A stretch of 64,000 nt of DNA, from contig JALMLS010000520.1 in the NCBI GenBank assembly GCA_038496445.1, forward strand, positions 209,930 through 273,929, given 5' to 3'. Under the pieces are notes generated by a model, which worked only from the letters and a program-made list of their open reading frames with translations, had not been told where the DNA came from and made no database searches. Of the stretch, positions 46,731 through 57,200 are shown piece after piece. The DNA is from Trichosphaerium sp. ATCC 40318. Taxonomy: Eukaryota; Discosea; Flabellinia; Trichosidae. Every line of letters starts with the position of its first letter. Within the stretch, counting starts at the first letter, position 1. The position numbers were made by a program, and so were the translations under genes.

Positions 46731-48044
46731 TTACAACAAATACATGCTCGCAAACAATAGAGTAATTGCAGCATGTGCGGCGTACTTTGTAGCACTGGAA
46801 GTAGGAACAGATGGCGTTACAGTTGTTGGTGCTGCAGTGGTTGGTGATTGAGTTGTTGGGGCTGCAGTTGGTGCTACTGTTGTTGGGGCTTGAGTAGTTG
46901 GTTCTGGAGTTGGAGCTGTAGTGGTTGGGGCTGGAGTTGCGCCAATAAAAAACCGAAACTCTGTGATATCCAAACCAGTGGAAACATTTGTTCCTGCAGT
47001 AAACTGTAGTGTTCTTATATCGTAAGAATATGTCCTGTCATCTTCACATACAAGTAGTAAAGTGAAATCAGACATTCGAGATAAACCTAAGACATTTATG
47101 TGAGCCACGAAAACGAAAAAAGAAAAATTCGAGAAAAACAACGGAAAATCTTGGTGGTTTACGAGTACCTTTAATTTGTTCACATGGAAGTGTAGTCGAA
47201 TTTTGGGTCATGCAAGGTTCACTGTTGTTAGAAGGAATATCAACAGCAACCATCAACCCATTACTTGCAGAAGCAGAGTACATAGTACTGTTTACAACAG
47301 CACCTACAATTAATGTAAGTTGTTTTTACGAAGAAAAAATCAAGTTTCTAAGTTTCGTACTGTAGGTCAAGCTAGGAGCAGAAGTTGTGATCATTGAGCA
47401 TGCGAGAGTAGCATTACATGTCATAGGGTCATAGATAAAAAGACCAGTAAAGGATGGTGTATCCGCTGACGATTCAGTTACCCAAAACTTATTTGTGTTT
47501 GGATCAAAGTTCATGTTAGTGTAAACTTGAGTGTCTGGGATAGTACAGTTTTTTATCTGTGTAAACAAGTTAGCACGTACATTATGGAACGATGCATTTG
47601 GTTTTGGAGCAAAACCAACTGTTCGACAGTGATTGTTTTTATTGTTGGCGAGTACGTACTGCAGTGCAGTTTCCTGGTTGGAAAGTCTGTACAATAGCAT
47701 CTCTACTACCGCCATTATCTCTCCAGAGCGTAACAAGGATATTGCCATCACGTAAGTCTTCAATAGTTGTAAACTGTCTGTCATCGGTTTCAAGAACGCA
47801 CACTTCGTTGTAGAGTTAGATAATAGACGATTTAAAAACGAGTACGCGGAGTAAACCAAAATATTTTGCTTTGTTTTTAAACACAAAACTTACCGTTAGA
47901 CTTGTTACCAGAGGTAAGATCTACTAATCCAAAGGATTGGTTGGTGCCTGAGAACAAACCTTCTCCGGCAACAAAGAGAGCGTTATCAAGCGATTGTGAT
48001 AGCGTAAGCGCGAACAGAGAAAATACAAGAAGAGTGGTACGCAT
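46731..48044 (-). CDS. Surface protein with Thr/Pro mucin-like stalk and probable GPI signal
   Basis: ATG at 48042-48044 opens signal peptide MRTTLLVFSLFALTLSQS. Extracellular exons include NALFVAGEGLFSGTNQSFG, GNILVTLWRDNGGS, VYTNMNFDPNTNKFWVTESS and YSASASNGLMVAVDI, with repeated short beta-type segments that could form a propeller. The stalk is rich in Pro-Thr (TPAPTTTAPTPEPTTQ and so on, for about 45 residues). It ends SSATKYAAHAAITLLFASMY, hydrophobic with small residues before it, as in GPI attachment signals. Several Cys and N-glycosylation sites. Ligand unknown. Convergent with nothing; divergent to the PARG gene. Confidence 0.7.
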
Positions 48045-48498
48045 TATGGACAATGAAATAAATGTTCTAAATTAGGAAAGCGACCAAACTGCGATTAAAG
48101 TCGAAAAGGCGGGAAAACATGGGTTTGTATGTAAACCACAACACTGAATAGATTACAATGTAGCTCACCTAAGTGTTTTCGCTCTTTGCGGAGCATCATC
48201 CGAAATTCCTTGCAAGTTGTTTAGCCAATACAAAAGAGAGGGATATTGAGGCGCGGAGCGTAAACAGAGAGTGAAGAGCCATTGGCGAAGCCTTAGCCGT
48301 ATGTTTTCGATTATTGCGGATCTTCTTTAGACAAGATAAACCACTATAGCCTGTAGTTCTGCAACGCCATGTGTGTACTCTATGAAGAGAACCACGTTAT
48401 GTCCACGTCACTAGGTTGAGAAAAGAGCATTAAAAGTTAGTATTTGTTCATTTAACGTGGGTAGTACACAAAACTGCTTTTGATACTGTTACAGCGGC
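48045..48498. other. Divergent promoter region
   Basis: About 450 bases between the mucin-stalk gene (minus) and PARG gene (plus). No open frame of note; no CACGTG seen. Confidence 0.4.
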
Positions 48499-49812
48499 AT
48501 GGAGAGCTTGTATCAGAACCCTAAAGCAAATCTAAAGGAAATAGTTGTGCTGGAGCCACATAACCCTGAACAATGGGTAAAAGCGTTTAAGGAAGCTATA
48601 AAAGGCGGAAGGCACTCAAACAAATACCTAGAGATGAGTGTTAACGGTTTTAAACATCAGATCTCCTATAGGCGCTATGCAGCGTATAATTTACTTTCAG
48701 ACGCGAAATATAGTTAAACGAGGTGCGTAGAAGCGTCGTTAAAGAAAGTGTCTTAATTTTGTCCTGAAAGGGTTCTATCTACTTCCCGATGGCACAAAAG
48801 TGGAGTTGAATACAAAAGAAATGGCATCACGGCTTTCAAACACTGTACAATACCAAAACGAGCTCATAAGGCTAAGAGAGCCATCAACGCTTCAGTTGAA
48901 GTCAGCTGGCGCTTCAATCAAAGTAATAGAGGTTAGGACATTCAGGAAACTGCTATTTAACAGAAACTTAGAGAGATTGTTTGGAAGTTGCTCTTGATTT
49001 AAAGCTTCAACAAAAAGCTAACCCAGTCGTACTTATACTTGCAAATAAAAAAACAGCAGGCGGTGGGGTTCTAGGTGGATCATCTGCTCAAGAGGAAAAC
49101 ATGTTCAGGTACCACAGCACTACATTCTTTTTTTATTCTCGTTTTTTTTTACCATTCTCACGTGATTAACAAATAGACGCACAAACTTACATCAACATCT
49201 TGCTGATCCCAAGGAGTATGCGAGTTTACGTAATTGGGCGTACCCTATTCCTGAAACAGGTGGTATGTATGCACCTAATGTAAGTGTTATTCGTGGTAGT
49301 CAAGATGATGGATATCCCTTCCTAGATAAACCAGAGCTGATGAGCTTCATAGCAGGTAAAACATATTGCCACAGAAAACTTTTTATTTAAACTTTTTTTT
49401 CCTCTGTATTTATATATTTATAGTACCTGCTATATCTAAGCCAAAGTGTAATACACCAACTGAAATGGGTGAATATGCAGCTGGATTGACTAAACAACGA
49501 ATGAAGTGCATTTTCAATATTGCAGTTGATCAGGTTCATCTCCTCTTGTCATTTACTTCTTTTATGTTTTTTTGATTTCTTAATTTTACATAGGGACATG
49601 ATGCTGTTATTCTGGGCGCTATGGGATGTGGTGCATACAGAAATCCTCCCGCTCATATAGCAAAGTTATTCAAAGAAGTCATTGAAGAAGGAGATTTTAA
49701 TAAGAAATTAAAATACATTTATTTTGCAATTATAGAAGACCATAGAAAAGGAGGAAAACATAACCCAGAAGGAAATGTTAAACCTTTTAAAGATGTTTTT
49801 GATAGTAAATAA
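48499..49812 (+). CDS. Bacterial-type poly(ADP-ribose) glycohydrolase (macro-fold PARG)
   Basis: Six or so exons from ATG 48499. The first ends MSVNG and joins across a 113-base intron to FYLLPDGTKVELN. Catalytic loop: TAGGGVLGGSSAQEENMFR, the GGG...QEE signature of PARG, where the second Glu is the acid. It is followed by PNVSVIRGSQDDGYPF, KCNTPTEMGEYAAGLTKQRM and GHDAVILGAMGCGAYRNPP. The short form without the long accessory domain of animal PARG matches the microbial type (TIGR02452 in public models, recognised by motif). It cleaves PAR chains to free ADP-ribose. No targeting signal. Together with the ARH gene 6 kb away it gives two removal enzymes. Confidence 0.92.
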
Positions 49813-50036
49813 TCATATTTTACTCATCGCTGTCTGCATTTTTTCTTTCAGCAAGTTTGAACTTCACCACGTTGCAATGTGAGATCTTGTGTCACGTGTC
49901 TACCTATTTCCTAGGATCCAATGTTGTGGTGTCTTATATGTTCAGGAACCCTTTTTCAGCTGCATTATTCGTTGCTTAAACTAGTCAAACTACTTTCGTT
50001 TTGAAAAAAATAACCAAGCATACTACCTTTCTCACA

Positions 50037-50873
50037 ATGACAACTAAACGCATTGCCACTGTTGATGATGTACCCATAGATGTGACAGACTTGTTTTCAA
50101 TACCTGTAGAGATAATTTTGAATATGATAGTTAGCAACAACCTCACGTGGCAAGACTTAGCTTCGTTACAACAATCAAACCATTTCCTGGACGAAATAAT
50201 ACGAAACAACTCAGATTATGTCTACAAGCATTTATACCATCAGAAATGGGGCACGGATGCTGATACAATTGAGTTAACTGCCCATACATTTTTCCGCAGT
50301 CCTACCAAGACAGAGCCAATCACGTGGAAGGAAAAGTACCGAAGTAAACTACTTCCAAACATCATAGCAGAGTTGAGTTGTGACAATACACACATTCATA
50401 AAGGAGAATCATCAACATTCAAACTCACACTTGAGAATATTGGTAAGAACCCAAAGGACATATTTTGTGGTTATGGACAAACACTTGAGGGCTGCAATAT
50501 CTTTGAGGGTGGCAACAAGATTTATATTTGGAAACCTCTAATACAAGGAGTGGACATGTTCAACAACTACAGATATGTTTATCCCGCGACTCTTATTGCC
50601 AAACAACTTATGATAACATTAAACCCAGGAAATAGACACACATGTTACATACCTCTTACTTTTGATACTATACGAGGAAGGTTTATAACCTATGGAGGCC
50701 AACAGCTACGTAAACTGGCTCTTAAGGGCAAGTTATCAGAAGTTTATATTGGTGATGATAGCTCTCCTGATGTGTTTCCTCTTCAAGTATTTGTTATGTT
50801 CCACTCTAAGCATTCTCTTGTTATAAGCAACGTTGTGAACCTTACCATGTATACTCACAATAGCTGCAAATAA
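50037..50873 (+). CDS. F-box protein with beta-rich C-terminal domain
   Basis: Single exon from ATG 50037 (MTTKRIATVDDVPIDVTD). F-box-like LFSIPVEIILNMIVSNN, DLASLQQSNHFLDEI, followed by WKEKYRSK as in many F-box proteins. The second half is beta-rich with an N-terminal ELSCDNTHIHKGESSTFKLT, which resembles an immunoglobulin/arrestin-like sandwich, and ends NLTMYTHNSCK. A truncated copy of the last third lies at 26280-26501. No intron. Probably an SCF adaptor; binding partner unknown. Confidence 0.75.
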   Translation: MTTKRIATVDDVPIDVTDLFSIPVEIILNMIVSNNLTWQDLASLQQSNHFLDEIIRNNSDYVYKHLYHQKWGTDADTIELTAHTFFRSPTKTEPITWKEKYRSKLLPNIIAELSCDNTHIHKGESSTFKLTLENIGKNPKDIFCGYGQTLEGCNIFEGGNKIYIWKPLIQGVDMFNNYRYVYPATLIAKQLMITLNPGNRHTCYIPLTFDTIRGRFITYGGQQLRKLALKGKLSEVYIGDDSSPDVFPLQVFVMFHSKHSLVISNVVNLTMYTHNSCK

Positions 50874-51073
50874 ACCTCAAAAATACGTAACAACAGTTTT
50901 GTTTACCATCAACCCACATGGACTACATTACTTACACTCAAAAGCTTTTCTATCATGACCCACTTGCTCATACCGCACTTTTTACTGGCAATGGTTTGTT
51001 TACAACTACTTCCTTGATGATAGTTGAAGGGTAAATTGCACAGGCTGAATTCCACCGATATTTAAGAAGGCGT

Positions 51074-52513
51074 TTATTGTTGTCTTGTACCAATCTTACC
51101 GTTTACATTGTTGATTACAGTTCTCAACTTTGGTGAAACACCAGCACAACACACAAGTGTGACTTTCTTTCTGGGACCTTTCAATATCAGCTCTTTGATT
51201 CCTTGATTAGTTATCGTGCAACAACCTGTGAGATTAATCACGTGGCAGGCAGAAAGAGATTTAATACCAACGTCAGTAATACGAAAACAGTTCCTCAACA
51301 TTATTGTATGAACATGTTTTAGAGAAGACAGACCCTTATCAGTAACATTAGAGCAACTTATATCCAATGTATGAATACTAGAAAGATGAGGCAATAATGA
51401 ATCCATAACGCCAGTAGGTGTACAGTCGGATAGTATAGCCGTGTGCACATGACAAAGCAGTTTTAGACTTTTTTCCGTAACTTTGTAGCAACCTGACAAC
51501 GATATTGAGCTAAGCTTTGATGGCCTACACTCACCCACAAGAGCACGAATCCCTTCATCAGATACATGCGTACGGTTTAGAGATATAGTATGAACACCTG
51601 CTAATAATTTAATGCCATCATCTGTTACAGGCGTTGCGTTTAAGTGAATTTTGCTAACACCAGCAAGCGCAGCTATTCCGACATCAGTAACATCCGTATT
51701 CGAAAGATCAATCTCGAACACTCCTGCAAGGTTAACAATACTCGCATCGGTTACATATACACACCAAGACAGATTTAGTGTATGTACACCTGCAAATAGA
51801 TCTACCACTTCATCGTGAACTTGACAACAACCGCTAATATCAATACGTTTGGCTCCAGCTAACCACTTGATTCCCTCATCTGTGATCCGTTTGTGGTTCG
51901 ATAAAGAAACTTCATATGCTCCTTGTAAGTAACGAATACCAGCATCAGTAACATTAGGACAATTATACAAACTGACATAAGGTACATTGCGAAGAGCTTT
52001 GAGAGTATCGTCAGAATATTGTGATCCACCAATTTCGATTGAGATTAATTCATCAGCAATTGCTTCAATTCCAGCTGTTGTAACGTAATGGCAACCAACA
52101 ATACTCAAATTATGTACACCACGAAGGTTTCGTAGTCCGTTATCTGTGATCTTAAGGTACCAAAGTGATAAAGTGTGAACTCCTGTAAGTGCTTGGAAAG
52201 TAGAATCAGATACAGCAAGACAATTTAATATCTCGATCTTCTTTGCACCTGCAAGTTGTAGAATAGAATCATTTGTTAAACTTGAATGGCATTTTATAAT
52301 AGATTTACGTAAGATACATCCCCATTCGCGTACTTTGGTTGCTTGTTTGTAATCATATATCCACACCTTTTCAAAACCAATGAACTTATGAACAAGGTCA
52401 CGTAGAAAGTGACAGACCTCACATAACTTTGCTTTGGACTCTCCAGTAAAACCGCCAATATATGAAACCATTTCAACTGGTAGCGACAGTAGAGAAAGTT
52501 GTGATACCGACAT
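51074..52513 (-). CDS. F-box/LRR protein (copy 3, diverged GVHTI family)
   Basis: Single exon, 479 residues. Starts MSVSQLSLLSLPVEMVSYIG, an F-box-like segment with CHFLRDLVHKFIGFEKVWIY like copies 1 and 2. About 15 LRRs follow. Several keep the family strand (FAGVHTLNLSWC, LAGVHTISLNRTHVSDEGI), but others have drifted (LAGAKRIDISGC, HVHTAILSDC). Cys in the loop position (SGC, NC, DC) recurs, so it is nearer to ordinary Cys-containing F-box LRRs. Likely an older member of the same family. Tail-to-tail with the F-box gene at 50037. Confidence 0.88.
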   Translation of the reverse strand: MSVSQLSLLSLPVEMVSYIGGFTGESKAKLCEVCHFLRDLVHKFIGFEKVWIYDYKQATKVREWGCILRKSIIKCHSSLTNDSILQLAGAKKIEILNCLAVSDSTFQALTGVHTLSLWYLKITDNGLRNLRGVHNLSIVGCHYVTTAGIEAIADELISIEIGGSQYSDDTLKALRNVPYVSLYNCPNVTDAGIRYLQGAYEVSLSNHKRITDEGIKWLAGAKRIDISGCCQVHDEVVDLFAGVHTLNLSWCVYVTDASIVNLAGVFEIDLSNTDVTDVGIAALAGVSKIHLNATPVTDDGIKLLAGVHTISLNRTHVSDEGIRALVGECRPSKLSSISLSGCYKVTEKSLKLLCHVHTAILSDCTPTGVMDSLLPHLSSIHTLDISCSNVTDKGLSSLKHVHTIMLRNCFRITDVGIKSLSACHVINLTGCCTITNQGIKELILKGPRKKVTLVCCAGVSPKLRTVINNVNGKIGTRQQ

Positions 52514-53264
52514 GCTATTGCAAAGTTAAAAACAAAAAAGGAACATGCAGCGAAACGTTGCAACGGATAGGGCGTTGGTGTATGGCGTTTGGTTCAAATT
52601 TCAGGTACCTTATAGTCTTAAACTCAATAGATGTATAATACGTTGAAGCAGCAGAGTTAGTAGCACTACTTGCAGCAGTGGTTACGATACTAATTTAGTA
52701 ACCTGACTTATTGCAACTTAATCCAAAAAAGCATCCATATCTTGATATTAACGACATCTACAAATACACGGAACAAACTCATGCAACCAATATTAATAGA
52801 TCGTAAATTGAAACAAATTGTCCCGAAAACAAAGTGACATCCCAGATAACAGTCAGATTTTTTTAATGTTGCTATTTTTATTCTTGTTTACAAGGAGAAG
52901 GAGGTATTAGGAAAAATTACGCGGGTTCTCTTTCAAAATAAATGCACCCAATTACTGAACTGGAACAAGCGCTATAATGAAATGAAGGAGCATCACCCAC
53001 ATGAAAGAAGGGTCAAAATTGAGTATTTGTTGCTATAATTAATTAACATCAAAAGAACACCTAAGAGCAAAAACAATTAAAACAAATGTCAAAAAGGATT
53101 TTGGGCAAATCTAACTTTGAAATGGATTATAACTTGCGTCAGTCTCATCAACATACTCTGTAGAGTATAGATATTACAAAGAAGAGACTGACAGCAATAA
53201 TATAAGAAAACAAGCTGATTGTCGGTTTGTTGTTTTATTTGAAAAGGAAGCCGTCTTACGTACG
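52514..53264. other. Intergenic, nothing recognised
   Basis: About 750 A/T-rich bases between the LRR gene start and the SNARE gene end. No supported frame. Confidence 0.4.
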
Positions 53265-54059
53265 TTAAGGTTTAATGGCGAAAGAAACGACAGTTACTAT
53301 AACAAACGCAAGTAGAAGGACGCAAATAATTATCCAAAGTACTTTTGTAGATGACTTGACGCGCACTTTATCTACTGTCCTTGTTGTATTACCAATACGC
53401 GTTTCTGTTCTATTTGACTTTGCGTAGATATCTAGGAACGAAAAATCAATCGTTTCGGTTTTTGACGCGATTAGAAGCCACTAGAAGTATTCCGTAGCGA
53501 AAATAAGACTTGTAAGCAAGAAAAACGCAAAAAACTTTCTTGACAGATTACACGCAATTTAGAAGGCAAACAGTATTAAGGGTTGGTTTTAGCAACGATA
53601 TATATAACTTTAAGATGTCATTGTTTACAAAAAAAAAAACAATTTGTTAGAACAGTGATCGCAAATTTCCAATTGGTACCTTGCACAAGTGCTGTAGACT
53701 CTTCGGCTTGTGTGCCAATACCAACGCCAATATCTTTTATTCTAAAACAATAAGTTTATAAACACTCTCGCACGCGTCAAACGATACAATGTATCGCATC
53801 CAGAGCGTTTTTTACTTACCTTGTGAGGGAGGCGTCCATATCATCGAGCATATTGTCTTGTTTCGCTAGGAGCGTCTTTTGATCGTCTAGTAGATCACGA
53901 TTGCTGTAATCTACGAGTGTTAATTTACAAAATTTTGATTAAACAATACAGCGCAAATACACGCGTTTACACTATCAACGCACCATTATAATTGGGAGGT
54001 GCAGTTGCTCCTGATCCCCAAGCGCGTCCACCGCCGTTCGAGGTACCGTAGTTGGCCAT
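53265..54059 (-). CDS. Qc-SNARE-like tail-anchored protein
   Basis: ATG at 54057-54059 opens MANYGTSNGGGRAWGSG, a disordered Gly/Ser start. Exons then give NRDLLDDQKTLLAKQ and MLDDMDASLTRIKDIG, then IGTQAEESTALV, where the Gln can sit at the SNARE zero layer. They are followed by DIYAKSNRTETRIGNTTRTV, then VKSSTKVLWIIICVLLLAFV, a C-terminal membrane helix ending FAIKP at the stop (53265-53267). About 140 residues, four exons. The size and order fit small Qc SNAREs such as syntaxin-8 or Bet1-like proteins in ER-Golgi-endosome fusion. The exact class needs alignment. Confidence 0.72.
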
Positions 54060-54238
54060 ACACAAGGTTGTTGAAGCACAATCACGAGTTTGTCAGCCGG
54101 CCGTTGAGCTTAATGTCATTTTGTGGTTAAGCTGTTTTGCTACGTAGGCGATTTTTTTTTGTCTCTTCAACCCCCAATAAACATACTGCACTCGTAGGGT
54201 GTTGTCGTTTAACGTTACATTTAACCAACTCTACGCAC

Positions 54239-57200
54239 ATGTCTGAGTGGCTGTTATTATTTGAGGCACGACACGCTCTATTGTTTACTGTACGTTACGT
54301 ATTTACTGTTTTCAACAGACAAAAAGCAATCGAGTCAAAGGCTTGAGTTTTCACCCTCACCGGCCTTGGATCTTGGCTAGTCTTCACAATGGTGTCATAC
54401 AGTTGTGGGACTATCGTATTAAGGCTTTAATTGAACAATTTGAGGAGCATGAGGGTGCGAGATTGGTTTTTTTCGCGATCAAAACTGATGACTTCAACAA
54501 CGCCTTCTAAGCATTTAACGATGTAGGTCCTGTGCGAGGCGTTTGTTTTCATCACTCCCAACCGCTGTTTGCCTCTGGTGGAGACGATTACAAAATAAAA
54601 GTGTGGAACTACAAGGAACGCACTTGTTTGTTCACTCTTTTGGGTCATATGGATTATATTCGCACCGTACAATTTCACCACGAATACCCTTGGATTTTAA
54701 GCGCTTCTGACGACCAAACATTACGTCTTTGGAATTGGCAGTCTAGACAGTGTCTATGCGTATTAACAGGTAGGAAACCACCAAAAGTTTTTTATTTTAC
54801 ACCACTATTTCCGCGTCGGCCTTTCCTTCGCTTCTTTACAGCCCTGTACGCTTAAATTACTTATAAATACCCCTTAGGACATAACCATTATGTCATGTGT
54901 GCAGCGTTTCATCCAACAGACGATCTTGTTGTATCAGCATCACTAGATCAGTCTATTCGCGTATGGGATATCAGCGGTACGTTTAGATTTAAAACAATCA
55001 ACATTTGAATATTTTTTTGGTGAACTTTCTTGCAACGTTGACAGGTTTCATCGCGTTTGTTTTACGTTTGAACAACACTGATGAACGCTTAGGTCTACGT
55101 AAAAAGAATATTTCTCCTATGGCTACTGAAGACTCCTTTTCAAACAAACTTCAACCTGATTTATTCGGTGGTACTACAGATGCTATTGTTAAATACGTTC
55201 TTGAAGGCCATGATCGCGGTGTCAACTGGTAATGTTTTTTTTGACTTTTTGTTCTTTTATTAATTAATAATGTTATTGCTTGTCTAATTGTACGACACCA
55301 GGGTTTCTTTCCATCCTACATTACCATTAATTATTTCTGGATCTGATGATAATCATATTAAATTATGGCGTATGAATGGTACGTTGTTAGCTATTGATAG
55401 AGTTTGTAATGTTTAATTTTTTTTGCATTTTGAGAAAAGTAATTGCATAATTTACTTACTGTTGTATAGATACAAAAGCTTGGGAAGTAGATACTCTACG
55501 TGGTCACTATAACAATGTTTCTTCTTGCATATTCCACCCAAGACAAGAAATTATCTTGAGTAACTCTGAAGATAGAGTACGTTTTTTGTTTCAAATTTAG
55601 ATCAAATTTATTCCTTTTTTGGGATTGTTTTTATGAAAATTAAGAGCTCTTAAACCGTGTACATCGCATTTTGATCGGTGATACAGCCTCCAAGGAGCTA
55701 TAGAAAATTTCCTCAGTCGTATCTTTCAATATGTATGCTCTTTTATGGCACATGTGTGATAATCGTCCGGATACATAAAATTTATTCAAGAAATCTTTTT
55801 TTTGTTTTTAGAAAAACTGATTAGTTTGCGCCTAATGCGCTTGTTCTATATCGTACGTGAACTGACATTTACTAAGACAATTCGTGTGTGGGATCTAGCA
55901 AAGCGTATTTCTATACATCAACCTTACAGACTCGAAAATGATAGATTCTGGATTCTTCAAGCTCACCCAAAACACAACTTATTCGCTGCTGGTCATGATA
56001 ATGGTATGATCATATTCAAATTGGAGAAAGAGCGTCCAGCGTATACTACCCATAATGATTCTCTTTACTACATCAAGGACCGTTACATAAGGTACGTGTT
56101 TTGTTTCTAAGCAATTTTTTTTGTACTGACATCACTACTTAGAATCTACGATTTTGAATCCGCTAGAGACATTCCTCTAGTATCTATTAGAGCATCTAAA
56201 ACGCCACGATGCGTGTCTTATAATCCAGCTGAACGAACTGTTATTCTAAGGTTAGTGACACCACAAAGAGCGGATTAAGCGCTTTGTTTAATTTACACTT
56301 TTTTTGATACGTGAAATTAATTTTTATCTAGTTACCCTGGCGATGGTCACTACGCTATTCATCAATTACCAAAAGATCAGAATGGTGGCGCTGGAGAACC
56401 ACAAAAAGGAGCTGGTTTAGCTGCCGTTTGGGTCGCTCGTAATCGATTTGTTGTATTGGATAAAACAGGCAAACTGTATATTAAAAATTTGAATAATGAG
56501 GTAACCAAAAAGTGTGATCCTCCACAACCAACAGATATGATCTTCCCAGCGCATACAGGTATGATGTCTTTTTATTGCTTTAAATTTTGGATAAAGTTTA
56601 TGAATAACCAATTCTTTTAAGGTTCTGTTCTTTTGCGTTCTGATGATAGAGTTACTTTGTTTGATGTTCAAAAACGTCAGTCACTCGGTGAATTAGTAGC
56701 GCCTAATGTCAAGTTCGTATTGTGGTCTAGTAACGATAAAAACGCAAAGGTTGCACTCTTGTGTAAAGACAGTACGTGTTTTTTCGTCTTGATTTTTTTT
56801 TTCTTTGATTTGATATTTTTCTCACTGATTTTTTCTTTAGCTGTCATTATTTCTAATAGAAAGATGGAGTCTCTTTGCGTTGTTCATGAGGTTATGAAAA
56901 TCAAGAGCGGTGTATGGGATTCTAGAGGCATTTTTATTTACAACACAAAGAGTCACATTAAGGTATTCTTTTTTGGATGAGCTTGCTTTCGGTCAGGTTA
57001 TTAACTTTTATTTAGTACTTGTTGCCTACAGGTGATAGAGGTATTATCCGTACACTTGATGTACCAATCTACATTACTGCTATCAAAGGAAACCGTGTAT
57101 TCTGCCTTGACAGAGACGTTAAGAACAGGTGCGCATAGTTTTTTATAATTATTTTTTGTTCTCGAATATTAAATGTTTATAAAGGTCTATTACAATCGAT

